Shown here: positions 37,675 through 48,535 of the stretch, in pieces | Layout: the number at the start of each line of letters is the position of its first letter | How positions within the stretch are numbered: the first letter of the stretch is position 1 | From: Xylophilus rhododendri | GTDB taxonomy: Bacteria > Pseudomonadota > Gammaproteobacteria > Burkholderiales > Burkholderiaceae_C | Assembly: GCF_009906855.1 (NCBI RefSeq) | Contig: NZ_CP047650.1 | Coordinates: 3,658,001 to 3,722,000, forward strand | Length of the DNA: 64,000 nt | Direction of reading: 5' to 3' | Notes under the pieces: generated by a model | Seen by the model: the letters and a program-made list of their open reading frames with translations, nothing else | Told to the model about the DNA's origin: nothing | Database searches by the model: none | Translations under genes and position numbers: made by a program

Positions 37675-39884
37675 TCAGTCAGGCAGTGTGAGTGCCACCT
37701 GCCCGTTCTCGATCCGCAGCCGGCCGAGCGAGAACAGCAGGCAGGCCAGGCTGTGCTGCGGATGCACCAGGGTGCAGGCGCCGATGGCGCCGTCCACGCT
37801 CGGATCCCGCGCCGCGTGGTTGCCGGCCACCGCGGCCTGGTCCGCGCCGTTGACGATCAGGTCGCCCGCCTGCGCCCAGTCGCCGGGCAGCTTGCCGATC
37901 CAGCCCACGGTCGGCTGGCCGTCGGCCTCCAGGGCCTGGTTCACCGCCAGCCAGACGGGGCCGTCGGCGGACCGGTCGGTGAACACCGCCTCGATGCCCT
38001 GCGCACGCAGGGCCACGACGCTCTGCACCAGCGCGGTGGCGACGATCCCGCGCGCGGCCTCCCGGTCCTGCGGGTTCAGCCGGCCGAGGAAAGCACCGGT
38101 GCCGACGGCGGTGAGCACCACCCGCCGCGGCCGCTCGCGGCGCACCGCCTGGTCCAGGTGGTCGAACAGGGCCTCGATCTGCCGGCGGTAGAGGTCCTGG
38201 CGCAGGCGGCCCTGCTGCACATAGAGGTCCATCTCCGGCTGCAGCGTCGAATCCAGGGCCGGCGCGGCGAGGTTGAGCACCCGCACCGGCACCAGCCGGC
38301 CGTCGGCGACCATGCCGGTGCGCATCTCGAAGGAGCTGGGCCGGCCGGGCTCCAGGCTGCCGGTGGCCAGGGCCTGGGGGGTCTGGTGGAAGCTGCGTTC
38401 GCAGCCCAGGATCTGCCGGTTGATATCGGCATAAGCGCAACGCATGGCGATATTGGTCAGGTCGCGGCGCAGCAGCTGCTGCGAGGCCAGCCGGTCGTCC
38501 TGGCCGCCGTAGACACGCATGGACCGGAGCAGATCCACGAAAGCCTCGGCCGGCAGCGTGGCCATCGCCTGCTCGAACTGCGGCCCGAAGCCCTGGAAGC
38601 GGTTCAGATAGAGCGCCATGGCTCGATGGATCGCCTGGCGCAGCGCGGCATCCGGGCCGGCCAGCAGCGCGGCGACATCGTCCAGTTTCGCGGCCGCCGC
38701 GCCGGCGGCCGCGGGGACCAGCGGCAGGGGCTGGAGCTCCAACGCTGCTGCTGCCGGCTCGGCGGACGTGTCCTGCACCTCCTCGATCAGCACCGTCGTC
38801 GGGCCCGCCGGACTGGTCAGGGTGTTCTCCTCCTGGTCTTCCGGCTCCTCCACGATCGGCGAGGGCATGCCGCGTGCCGGTGGCATGGTCGCCACTGCGT
38901 CCTGCCAGTCGCAGGGCAGCAGCAATGCGTCGAAGGCATTGGCGAACAGCATGGTGTCGCGCCGGCTGAAGTGTTCCAGGCCCAGGGCCATGCGCTCGAA
39001 GGCGGCGATGCAGGCGGCCAGGCAACGCGCGCCTTCGCCCATCTGGTCGGTTTCGCCGGCCTGCCGGGGATGGCGCAGCAGCTGCCGGGTGCGTGGATGG
39101 GCCGCGGCCGATAGCTCGTCGTCCCCGACCTGGGCCCGCAGGAAGGCCAGCACCGGCAGCAGGTCGAGGCGCCCGGTGGCCGTGGCCATCGCGGCACGCC
39201 AGCTGTTCTCGTCCACGACGGGGCGGCCCAGGGGCGCACGCACGGCGGCGGCCTCGAAGCAGCGGCTTTCCGAGCGCAGCAGCTTGCGCACCAGCACTTC
39301 CTCCTCCTGGGCCGATTCGACATAGGCCAGCTGCAGCGTGCGCAGGTAGCGGGCCGCGAAGCCCGGCAGCACCGCATCGAGCTGCCGCGCCAGGGCCTTG
39401 CGCACCGTGTGGTCGAAGCGGGCGGCCTCGAGTTCGTCGGAGCAGCCGTCCTGACGCCGCTGGTCCAGGGAAAGCATCAGCGTGCGTGCGTCCGGGATCA
39501 GGCGCGCGTTGGGGCTGTGCCAGGCGTGGCGCAGCATCTCCAGCAGCACCCGGCCGTGGAAACCGGCCTGCTGCAGCTCCAGCAGTTCCGGAATGTCGTG
39601 CGGGATGTTGCAGTTCTCGCCGTCGGGCAGCTGCTGCAGCCGGTGCACGCAGTGGGCATCGAGCGACTCGGAGATGGCTTGCCAGCCGTCGTCGGCGGCC
39701 CCGAACTGGATTTCATGGGGCACGACCTCCAGATCGGCCAGTTGCCGGGTGGTGGCGCAAAGCGGCGGCGGAGAGGGCGGCGGGGAGGGCGGCGCGGATG
39801 TCTCCCGGTCGGCGGGCCGCGGATCGATCGCCGGGGCAGGCTGGAGGAAACGGAAAGGTCGCAGGCGTTCGGTAGAAGGGACAT
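37675..39884 (-). CDS. Large orphan protein with macro/PARG-like C-terminus, apparent N-terminal frameshift
   Basis: The frame ending at 37675 is open far upstream but lacks an ATG after its predicted promoter. ATG 39884 (MSLLPNACDLSVSSSL) lies 29 nt after the predicted start site in another frame and joins the main frame if one base is added at the G4 run 39833-39836, giving about 736 residues. GTG 39723 (682 residues) is the intact alternative. The Ser/Pro-rich N-terminus and lack of a signal peptide suit a type III effector. The middle has acidic repeats (PSPIVEEPEDQ, TVLIEEVQD). The C-terminal 200 residues (VVLTAVGTGAFLGRLNP, GNHAARDPSVDGAIG) recall macro-domain/ADP-ribose glycohydrolase-like proteins, with low certainty. 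Confidence 0.6.
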
Positions 39885-39956
39885 GGCGGCGCGGTCGCGG
39901 AAGGCAAAGGAAGTCGCCGAAGATCCCCGTGCCGCCAGGCCCGCACAGCCGCGCTT

Positions 39957-39981
39957 GCGAAAACCCGCAAGCCGGCGCGAA
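39957..39981 (-). promoter_or_regulatory. Perfect PIP box (hrp-type promoter) before the large orphan gene
   Basis: The minus strand reads TTCGC-N15-TTCGC, an exact match to TTCGB-N15-TTCGB. GATCTT follows 31 nt later (39925-39920), the same hexamer at the same distance as at the 36760 box. The implied start near 39913 fits a translation start at 39884. Confidence 0.62.
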
Positions 39982-40086
39982 GCCGGCCATGGCCGTAAAG
40001 CCCCCGTAAAAGGCGGTCCTCCCGATTCCGGACCGTGCGCCGCCCCGCTTACCATCTGCCGCGTCCGCCTGCCTCCTGCCAAACCC

Positions 40087-41601
40087 ATGCCACAGCCTCT
40101 GCCGCCCGAGACCGCTCCCGCCCGCCCTGTTCGCCCGCGCCGCGCCGGCCGGACCATCGCCGTGCTCACCGTGCTGGTGCTGCTGGCCGCGGGCGGCGGC
40201 TGGTGGTGGAAGCGGCACCACGACGCCCAGGCCGCCGCCAGCGCCGTGCCCGGCGCGGTGCCCGGCCCCGGCATGTCGCAGGGCCCCGGCGGCATCGGCG
40301 GGCCGGGTGCGCGCCGTTTCGTCGGCAACCAGGCGCAGCCGGTGTCGGTGGCGCGGGTGCAGCGGCGCGATGTGAAGGTGCTGCTGCAGGCCATCGGCAC
40401 CGTCACCGCGCAGAACACGGCGGTGGTGCGGACCAAGGTGGATGGCGAGCTGCAGGCGATCCGCTTTCGCGAAGGCGATCTGGTCAAGGCCGGCGCGCTG
40501 CTGGCGCAGATCGATCCGCGCAGTTACCAGTCCGCCCTCGACCAGGCGGCCGGCGGCCTGGCGCGCGACCAGGCCCAGCTGAAGAATGCCCAGATCGACC
40601 TGCAGCGCTACCAGGACCTGCAGGCGCAGGACTCCATCGCCAAGCAGCAGGTCGACACCCAGGCCGCGCTGGTGCGCCAGCTGCAGGGCACCGTGCAGGT
40701 GGATCAGGCGCTGGTCGACGCGGCCCGGCTCAACCTCTCCTACACCAAGGTCACCGCGCCCATCTCCGGCCGGCTCGGCCTGCGCCAGGCCGACCTGGGC
40801 AATGTGGTGCATGCGGCCGACACCAACGGCATCGTCACCATCACCCAGACGCAGCCGATCAACGTGCTGTTCTCCATCCCCGAAGCCAGCCTGTCGCAGA
40901 TCGCCGCCAAGCTGCGCGCCGGCCAGACCCTGCCGGTGGAAGCCTGGGACCGCGACCGCCGCAACAAGCTGGCCACCGGCCAGGTGAACTTCATCGACAA
41001 CGCCATCGACACGACCACCGGCACCATCAAGCTGAAGGCCGTGTTCGCCAACGCCGACGGCGCGCTTTTTCCCAACCAGTTCACCAACGTCGTGCTGCAG
41101 ACCGACACCCTGCACGGCACCCTGGCGGTGCCCGGCGCGGCGGTGCAGCGCGGCACGCAGGGCACCTATGTCTATGCGGTGGGCGAGGACGGCAAGGTGG
41201 CGGTGCGCAAGATCACCCTCGGCCCGGTGGAGAACGACTGGACCAGCGTGCAGGGCGAACTGCATGCCGGCGAGCAGGTGGTGACCGACGGCGCCGACCG
41301 CCTGCGCGACGGCGCCCAGGTGCAGGTGATCGCCGCCAACGCCGCGGCCGCCGCCGATGCGATGCCGGCCAACAACCGCGGCCGCGGCGGCATGGCCCAG
41401 CTGCCGCCGGAGGTGCGCGAGAAGCTGCGCACCATGTCGCCGGAGGACCGCCGCGCCTATATCCAGAAGCTGCGCGAGCAGCAGGGCGGCGCGGCTGGCG
41501 CTGCCGGTGCCACTCCCGGCGCCGCGCCGGCCGCCCCGGCTGCTCCCGCCGCGGGCGCCGCCACGCCGGCACCGGCCCCCGCAGCCCCGGCCGCGCGCTG
41601 A
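40087..41601 (+). CDS. mdtA: Multidrug efflux adaptor, MdtA/MuxA-like
   Basis: A 504-residue RND membrane fusion protein: signal anchor at about 23-42, lipoyl halves around [20 protein letters not shown] and [16 protein letters not shown], a hairpin between them, then the beta-barrel ([12 protein letters not shown]). Unusual additions are a Gly/Pro/Met-rich linker after the anchor and an Ala/Pro-rich C-terminal tail (about 455-504) beyond the [11 protein letters not shown] end of typical MdtA. It heads an mdtABC-type operon with two pump genes and an outer-membrane factor. The promoter must lie in the 200-nt gap shared with the divergent orphan gene. Confidence 0.9.
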   Translation: MPQPLPPETAPARPVRPRRAGRTIAVLTVLVLLAAGGGWWWKRHHDAQAAASAVPGAVPGPGMSQGPGGIGGPGARRFVGNQAQPVSVARVQRRDVKVLLQAIGTVTAQNTAVVRTKVDGELQAIRFREGDLVKAGALLAQIDPRSYQSALDQAAGGLARDQAQLKNAQIDLQRYQDLQAQDSIAKQQVDTQAALVRQLQGTVQVDQALVDAARLNLSYTKVTAPISGRLGLRQADLGNVVHAADTNGIVTITQTQPINVLFSIPEASLSQIAAKLRAGQTLPVEAWDRDRRNKLATGQVNFIDNAIDTTTGTIKLKAVFANADGALFPNQFTNVVLQTDTLHGTLAVPGAAVQRGTQGTYVYAVGEDGKVAVRKITLGPVENDWTSVQGELHAGEQVVTDGADRLRDGAQVQVIAANAAAAADAMPANNRGRGGMAQLPPEVREKLRTMSPEDRRAYIQKLREQQGGAAGAAGATPGAAPAAPAAPAAGAATPAPAPAAPAAR

Positions 41602-41608
41602 GCCGGGC

Positions 41609-44600
41609 ATGAACCTGTCGCGCATCTTCATCCTGCGGCCCGTGGCCACCTCGCTGCTGATGGTGGCGTTGCTGATCTCGGGCCTGCTGGCCTGGCGGGT
41701 GCTGCCGCTGTCGGCCCTGCCCGAGGTGGACTATCCGACCATCCAGGTCACCACCCTCTATCCCGGCGCCAGCCCGGACGTGATGACCTCCTCGGTCACC
41801 GCACCGCTGGAGCGCCAGTTCGGCCAGATGCCGGGCCTGGCGCAGATGTCCTCCACCAGCTCCGGCGGCGCCTCGGTCATCACCCTGCGTTTCGCGCTGG
41901 ACATCGGCCTGGACGTGGCCGAGCAGCAGGTGCAGGCGGCCATCAACGCCGGCGGCAACCTGCTGCCGAGCGACCTGCCCATGCCGCCGGTCTACAGCAA
42001 GGTCAACCCGGCCGACGCGCCGGTGCTGACGCTGGCGATCACCTCGCCCTCGCTGCCGGTGATCCGGGTGCACGATTTGGTGGAGAACCGGGTGGCGCCG
42101 CGCCTGTCGCAGGTGGCCGGCGTCGGCCTGGTGGCGATCGCTGGCGGACGCCGCCCGGCCGTGCGCATCCGCGCCAACCCGGCGGCGCTGGCCGCGGCCG
42201 GGCTGACGCTGGAAGACGTGCGCACCACAATAGCCGCGGCCAACGTCAAGCAGGCCAAGGGCAGCTTCGACGGCCCGGCGCGCGCCTCCACCATCGATGC
42301 CAACGACCAGCTGCAGTCGGCCGCCGAATACCAGTCGCTGATCCTGGCCTTCAAGAACGGCAATCCGATCCGGCTGCGCGACATCGCCGAGATCGTGGAC
42401 GAGGCCGAGAACACCCGCCTGGCCGCCTGGTCCGGCGTGTCCGGCTCGCCGATGAAGGCCGGTGTCATCCTCAACATCCAGCGCCAGCCCGGCGCCAACG
42501 TCATCGAGACGGTGGACCGCATCAACGCCCTGCTGCCGCAGCTGCGCTCCACCCTGCCGGCCTCGCTCGACGTGCAGGTGCTGACCGACCGCACCACGAC
42601 CATCCGCGCCTCCGTCTTCGACACCCAACTGGAGCTGCTGCTGGCCATCGTGCTGGTGGTGGCGGTGATCTTCGTCTTCCTGCGCAGCGCCCGGGCCACG
42701 CTGATCCCGGCGCTGGCGGTGCCGTTGTCGCTGATTGGCACGCTGGGCGTGATGTACCTGGCCGGCTTCTCGATCAACAACCTCACGCTGATGGCGCTGA
42801 CCATCTCCACCGGCTTCGTGGTGGACGACGCCATCGTGATGATCGAGAACATCGCCCGCTATGTGGAGATGGGCGACTCGCCGATGGAAGCCGCGTTGAA
42901 GGGCAGCGCGCAGATCGGCTTCACCATCATCTCGCTGACCATCTCGCTGATCGCGGTGCTGATCCCGCTGCTGTTCATGGGCGACGTGGTGGGGCGCTTG
43001 TTCCACGAATTCGCGATCACGCTGGCGGTGTCCATCCTGATCTCGGCGGCGGTGTCGCTCACGCTCACGCCCATGCTCAGCGCCCGCCTGCTGCGCCACG
43101 AGCGCGAGGAAGACCATGGCCGGCTCTGGCGCGGCGTGGGCCATATGTTCGACCGCACCATCGCCGGCTACGGCCGCATGCTCGACAAGGTGCTGGACCA
43201 CGGCGTGCTGACCCTGCTGGTCTTCGCCGCCACGCTGGCGCTGACGGTGCTGCTGTATTTCGCCGTGCCCAAGGGCTTCTTCCCGGTGCAGGACACGGGG
43301 GCCATCCAGGCGACCACCGAGGCCGCGCAGTCGGTCTCGTTTGCCGCCATGTCGCGGCGCCAGCAGGAACTGGCCGACAAGGTGCTGGCCGATCCGGCGG
43401 TGCAGAGCGTGTCGTCCTTCATCGGCGTGGACGGCGCCAATGCCACGCTCAACACCGGCCGCCTGCTGATCGGCCTCAAGCCCAAGGAGTCGCGCGAACG
43501 CATGGACGTGGTGCTGGCCCGCTTGGCCCGCATCACCGCCGACATGCCGGGCATCCAGCTCTATCCGCAGCCGGTGCAGGACCTGACCATCGAGGACCGG
43601 GTGGCGCGCACGCAGTACCAGTTCCTGCTGTCCTCGCCCGACACCGCCGAGCTGCGCAGCGCCACCAGCCGCCTGCTGGAGCGTCTGCACACCCTGCCCG
43701 AGATCACCGACGTGGCCAGCGATCTGCAGGACCAGGGCCTGCAGGCCTATGTGCAGATCGACCGGGCCGAGGCCAGCCGGCTCGGGGTGACGGTGGCGGC
43801 CATCGATACCGCGCTGTACGACGCCTTCGGGCAGCGGCTGATCTCGACCATCTTCACGCAGTCGAACCAGTACCGGGTGGTGCTGGAGGTGGGGCCGCAG
43901 TTCAGCGTGGGGCCGGAGGCGCTGGCCACCATGTACGTGCCGGGCGCGGCAGGCTCCGCGCCGGTGCCGCTGTCGACCGTGGCTCGGGTGATCGAGAAGC
44001 CGACTTCGCTGGCGGTGAACCATGTGGGGCAGTTGCCGGCGGCGACCATTTCCTTCAACGCCGCGCCCGGGGTTTCTCTGGGGGATGCGGTGGAGGCGAT
44101 CAAGCGGGAGCAGCGAGCGCTGAACCTGCCGATCAGCGTGGCCACGAGTTTCCAGGGGGCTGCGCTGGCCTTCCAGGCTTCGCTGGCCAATACGCTGATG
44201 CTGATCCTGGCGGCGATCGTCACGATGTACATCGTGCTGGGGGTGCTGTATGAAAGCACCATCCATCCGGTGACGATTCTTTCGACCCTGCCTTCCGCGG
44301 GGCTGGGGGCCTTGCTGGCCTTGCTGGCTGCGCGGCTCGATCTCGACATCATCGCGATCATCGGGATCGTGCTGCTGATCGGGATCGTGAAGAAGAACGC
44401 GATCATGATGATCGACTTCGCGCTCGATGCCGAACGGGATCAGGGGTTGACGCCTCGGGAGGCTATTCGGCAGGCCTGTCTGCTGCGGTTTCGGCCTATC
44501 TTGATGACTACTCTGGCGGCTCTTCTTGGGGCCTTGCCCTTGATGCTGGGGACTGGGGTGGGGCGGAGTTGAGGCATCCGCTGGGGGTCACGATGGTTGG

Positions 44601-44700
44601 TGGGTTGATCGTCAGTCAGCTGCTGACTTTGTTCACTACGCCTGTGATCTATCTTGGGTTTGAGGGCTTGGCTCGGCGGTGGCGGGGTTCTGCTTTATGA
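41609..44700 (+). CDS. mdtB: Multidrug RND pump subunit, MdtB-like (frameshifted near its 3' end)
   Basis: An HAE-1-type RND protein starting [21 protein letters not shown], with the proton-relay pair D406-D407 in [14 protein letters not shown]. The reading frame stops at 44572 after [10 protein letters not shown]. Adding one G to the G4 run at 44560-44563 restores [28 protein letters not shown] and a stop at 44700, giving 1030 residues, the normal length. A sequencing deletion or true inactivation are both possible. MdtB and MdtC form a heteromeric pump. The last 400 nt use many G- and T-ending codons, unlike the first 2.5 kb. Confidence 0.9.
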
Positions 44701-44731
44701 GCCCTGCTTCCTGCTTTGGTTCTGTTCTCCT

Positions 44732-45354
44732 GCGGAGGGCGGAGCTGGGGCTGCGCGCCCCAGACCGCGCTCACTTTCTTTGCTTCGCCAAAGAAAGTAA
44801 GCAAAGAAAGGCGACCCGGCTGCGGGAGTCCCCCTCCTGCGGAGGGGGCACGCTGCGGTGCTCGCAAAAGCGGGGTCCACGACAACTCGCTTCGCTCAAA
44901 CAGGTCGTGGCCCTGATCCGCTTTTGCTCCGCTCCTCACTCACCCGCAGACGGGACCCGGGAGCGGGGGCAGCGGCTGCTTCGCAGCGCAACGGGCCTTC
45001 GCTTCGCTCGGCGTCTGGCTGATGAATACCCGCCCTTCGCCACGCACGGTTTTTCAGTGGAGGCCGAGCGCAGCGAAGGCCCGTCGCCCTGCGAAGCAGT
45101 GGCTGTCCCCGCTCCCCGGGTCCCATCTGCGGGAGAGCGAGGAGCGCAGCAAAGGCGGATCAGGGCCACGACCTGTTTGAGCGAAGCGCAGCGTAGCGAG
45201 TTGTCGTGGACCCCGCCTTTGCGAGCACCGCAGCGTGCCCCCCTCGAAGAGGGGGGACTCCCGCAGCTGGGTCGCCTTTCTTTGCTTACTTTCTTTGGCG
45301 AAGCAAAGAAAGTGAGCGCGGTCTGGGGCGCGCAGCCCCAGCTCCGCCCTCTGC
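44732..45354. repeat. Large imperfect palindrome 1, about 620 bp, between mdtB and mdtC
   Basis: Left arm about 44732-45011 and right arm about 45064-45354 are reverse complements with scattered mismatches, around a 52-nt centre (45012-45063). One block of about 80 bp around GCTGGGGCTGCGCGCCCCAG and the nested palindrome CTTTCTTTGCTTCGCCAAAG is almost perfectly repeated in inverse. Frames across it on both strands code for near-identical peptides only because of this symmetry, and none is a gene. The 706 nt between mdtB and mdtC hold nothing else. Confidence 0.92.
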
Positions 45355-45406
45355 AAGAGAGCAGGCCCTCCGCCAGGAGAACCCGCCCTCCGCAAGGAGC
45401 AAAGCA

Positions 45407-48400
45407 GTGAACCTCTCAGCAGTCTTCATCAAGCGCCCCATAGCAACCAGCTTGCTAACGCTAGGCATAGCCCTGGCCGGCGCCATGAGCTTCTTCCTGC
45501 TCCCAGTGGCGCCACTGCCCCAGGTGGACTACCCCACCATCTCGGTCTCAGCCAGCCTCCCAGGCGCCAGCCCCGACACCATGGCGGCAACGGTAGCCAC
45601 CCCCCTGGAACGGTCACTAGGCGCCATAGCAGGCGTCAACGAGATGACCTCCACCTCCTCCCTGGGCAACACCCGTGTCACGCTGCAGTTCGACCTCGAC
45701 CGGGACATCGACGGCGCGGCAAGAGACGTGCAGGCCGCGATCAACGCGGCAAGGGCATTGCTCCCCAGCGGCATGCCCAGCAACCCCACCTACCGCAAGG
45801 CCAACCCTTCCGACGCCCCCATCATCATCCTGTCGCTGACATCCAAGACGCTGACCCGCGGCCAGATGTACGACGCCGCCTCCACGGTGCTGGCCCAAAG
45901 CATCGCCCAGGTGGAAGGCGTGGGCAACGTCCAGATAGCAGGCGGCGCACTGCCAGCGGTCCGCATCGAACTCGACCCGACCAGGCTCTCAGCCAACGGC
46001 ATCGCCCTGGAAGACGTCCGTACCGCGGTCACCGCGACGAACGCCAACCGCCCGCTCGGCTCGGTGGAAAAGGGCGACCGCTACTGGCAGGTGGCCACCA
46101 ACGACCAGGCCCGCAGCGCCTCCGAATACGCCCCGCTGGTCATCCGTTTCCAGAACGGCAATGCAGTCAGACTCCAGGACGTGGCCGAGGTCACCGACTC
46201 GGTGCAGGACGTGCTGAACTACGGCTCGGTCGACGGCACGCCGGCCATCATGCTGCAGGTCTACAAGCAGCCCAACGCCAACATCATCGAATCGGTGGCC
46301 GCCATCAAGGCCATGCTGCCGCGGCTGCAGGCCTCCATCCCGCAGGCCATCGACCTCACCGTGGTGAGCGACCGCACGCCCACCCTCAAGGCCTCGCTGC
46401 GCGAGGTGGAGCGGGCGCTGGTGATCGCCATCGGCCTGGTCATCCTGGTGGTGTTCCTGTTCCTGCGCAACGGCCGCGCGGCGCTGATCCCCAGCGTGGC
46501 GGTGCCGGTGTCGCTGGCCGGCACCTTCGGTGTGATGTACCTCTGCGGCTATACGCTCGACAACCTCTCGCTGATGGCGCTCACCGTGGCCACCGGCTTC
46601 GTGGTGGACGACGCCATCGTGGTGCTGGAGAACATCACCCGCCACATGGAGCGCGGCAAGACGGCGCTGCAGGCGGCGCTCGACGGCGCGCGCGAGATCG
46701 GCTTCACCGTGGTGTCGATCAGCCTGTCGCTGATCGCGGTGTTCATCCCCATCCTGCTGATGGGCGGCATCGTGGGCCGGCTGTTCCGCGAGTTCGCGGT
46801 GGTGCTGTCGGCCTCCATCCTGGTGTCGATGCTGGTGTCGCTGACCACCACCCCGATGATGTGCGCGCAGCTGCTGGGCCGCCCGGCGCGTCCGGCACGC
46901 CAGCCGGGCCGCGTCGGCCGCGCCTGGGACGGTTTTTCCAACCGGGTGCGGCAAGCCACCGCCCGGGGCTACCGGCGTTCGCTGGCCTGGACGCTGCGCC
47001 ACCAGCCGGTGGCCCTGCTGGCCCTGGCCGCGGTGGTCGGGCTCAACGTCTATCTTTACGGCGTGATCGACAAGGGCTTCTTCCCGCAGCAGGACACCGG
47101 CCGCGTCACCGGCTTCGTGCGGGCCGACCAGGCCACCTCCTTCCAGGCGATGCAGGAGCGCATCAAGCGTTTCATCGCGGTGATCCAGAGCGATCCGGCG
47201 GTCGACCATGTGATGGGTTTCACCGGCGGCGGCCAGCGCAACGGCGGCTTCATGTTCCTCTCGCTCAAGCCCCTGTCCGAACGCGACGCCTCGGCCGACC
47301 AGGTGGTGGCTCGCCTGCGCGACCGGCTGGCCAGCGAGCCGGGGGCGCGGCTCTTCATGAATCCGCAGCAGGACATCCGCATCGGCGCGCGCGGCTCCAA
47401 CGCCAGCTACGAATACACCCTGCAGGCCGACAGCAACGAGGAGCTGCGCACCTGGGAGCCGCGCATCCGCCGGGTGCTGCAGGCCCTGCCCGAGCTGGAG
47501 GACGTCAACAGCGACCAGCAGGACAACGGCCTGCAGACCTCGCTGGTGATAGACCGCGATGCGGTGACCCGCCTGGGCCTGACGGTGGCCAAGGTGGACG
47601 CCACCCTCAACGACGCCTTCGGCCAGCGCCAGGTGGGCGTGATCTACAACCCGCTCAACCAGTACCGGGTGGTGATGGAGGCGGCGCCGCGTTTCCTGCA
47701 GAGCCCGGAGACCCTGCGCGGCTTCTTCTTCGTCAACAGCGCCGGCCAGCAGATACCGCTGACCGCCTTCGCCCGGCTGGAGCTGACCAACACCGCGCTG
47801 TCGGTCAGCCACGACCGCGGCACGCCGGCCACCACCATCAGCTTCAACCTGCCGGTGGACGGTTCGCTGTCGGCGGCCACCGATGCGGTCAACAACGCGA
47901 TCGCCGAACTGGGCGTGCCGGTCTCGATCCGCGGCAGCTTCGGCGGCACGGCGGGGGCCTTCAAGGATTCGCTGGGCAACCAGGTCTTCTTGATCCTGGC
48001 GGCGCTGGTCACCATCTACTTGGTGCTGGGCATCCTGTACGAGAACCTGGTGCATCCGATCACCATCCTCTCGACCCTGCCCTCGGCCGGCGTGGGCGCG
48101 CTGCTGGCGCTGATGCTGTTCAGGACGGAGTTCTCGCTGATCGCGCTGATCGGCATCATCCTCTTGATCGGCATCGTCAAGAAGAACGCGATCATGATGA
48201 TCGACTTCGCCATCGTGCGGCAGTCGCAGGGCGCGGGTGCGACGCAGGCGATCTTCCGCGCCGCCCACATGCGGCTGCGGCCCATCCTGATGACCACCGT
48301 CGCCGCGCTGCTCGGCGCGCTGCCGCTGGCGCTGGGCCATGGCGACGGCGCCGAGCTGAGGAAGCCGCTGGGCATCGCCATCGTCGGCGGACTGGTGCTC

Positions 48401-48535
48401 AGCCAGTTGCTCACGCTCTACACCACCCCCGTCGTCTATGTGGCGCTGGACCGGCTGGCGCGCCGCACCCGCGCCCTGCGCTTGCCGCGGCTGATGCGCT
48501 CGGCGGCCTTCAAGGATGTACCCGATGCGGTCTGA
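45407..48535 (+). CDS. mdtC: Multidrug RND pump subunit, MdtC-like
   Basis: A 1042-residue HAE-1-type RND protein, GTG start at 45407 with AAGGAG 7 nt upstream ([17 protein letters not shown]). Proton-relay pair D401-D402 in [14 protein letters not shown]. It is similar in plan to the MdtB-like protein but clearly distinct, as in mdtBC/muxBC pairs. It is cut off from mdtB by palindrome 1, so it may depend on read-through or on its own promoter. The first 600 nt are rich in A- and C-ending codons (including CTA, ATA and GCA), in contrast to the remainder. Confidence 0.93.
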   Translation: MNLSAVFIKRPIATSLLTLGIALAGAMSFFLLPVAPLPQVDYPTISVSASLPGASPDTMAATVATPLERSLGAIAGVNEMTSTSSLGNTRVTLQFDLDRDIDGAARDVQAAINAARALLPSGMPSNPTYRKANPSDAPIIILSLTSKTLTRGQMYDAASTVLAQSIAQVEGVGNVQIAGGALPAVRIELDPTRLSANGIALEDVRTAVTATNANRPLGSVEKGDRYWQVATNDQARSASEYAPLVIRFQNGNAVRLQDVAEVTDSVQDVLNYGSVDGTPAIMLQVYKQPNANIIESVAAIKAMLPRLQASIPQAIDLTVVSDRTPTLKASLREVERALVIAIGLVILVVFLFLRNGRAALIPSVAVPVSLAGTFGVMYLCGYTLDNLSLMALTVATGFVVDDAIVVLENITRHMERGKTALQAALDGAREIGFTVVSISLSLIAVFIPILLMGGIVGRLFREFAVVLSASILVSMLVSLTTTPMMCAQLLGRPARPARQPGRVGRAWDGFSNRVRQATARGYRRSLAWTLRHQPVALLALAAVVGLNVYLYGVIDKGFFPQQDTGRVTGFVRADQATSFQAMQERIKRFIAVIQSDPAVDHVMGFTGGGQRNGGFMFLSLKPLSERDASADQVVARLRDRLASEPGARLFMNPQQDIRIGARGSNASYEYTLQADSNEELRTWEPRIRRVLQALPELEDVNSDQQDNGLQTSLVIDRDAVTRLGLTVAKVDATLNDAFGQRQVGVIYNPLNQYRVVMEAAPRFLQSPETLRGFFFVNSAGQQIPLTAFARLELTNTALSVSHDRGTPATTISFNLPVDGSLSAATDAVNNAIAELGVPVSIRGSFGGTAGAFKDSLGNQVFLILAALVTIYLVLGILYENLVHPITILSTLPSAGVGALLALMLFRTEFSLIALIGIILLIGIVKKNAIMMIDFAIVRQSQGAGATQAIFRAAHMRLRPILMTTVAALLGALPLALGHGDGAELRKPLGIAIVGGLVLSQLLTLYTTPVVYVALDRLARRTRALRLPRLMRSAAFKDVPDAV

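Noticed and set aside
44679..45410. Matching open frames on both strands across palindrome 1
   Set aside because: The similarity of the two peptides comes from the inverted repeat itself; no ribosome binding site, no known family, repeat borders included in the frame.
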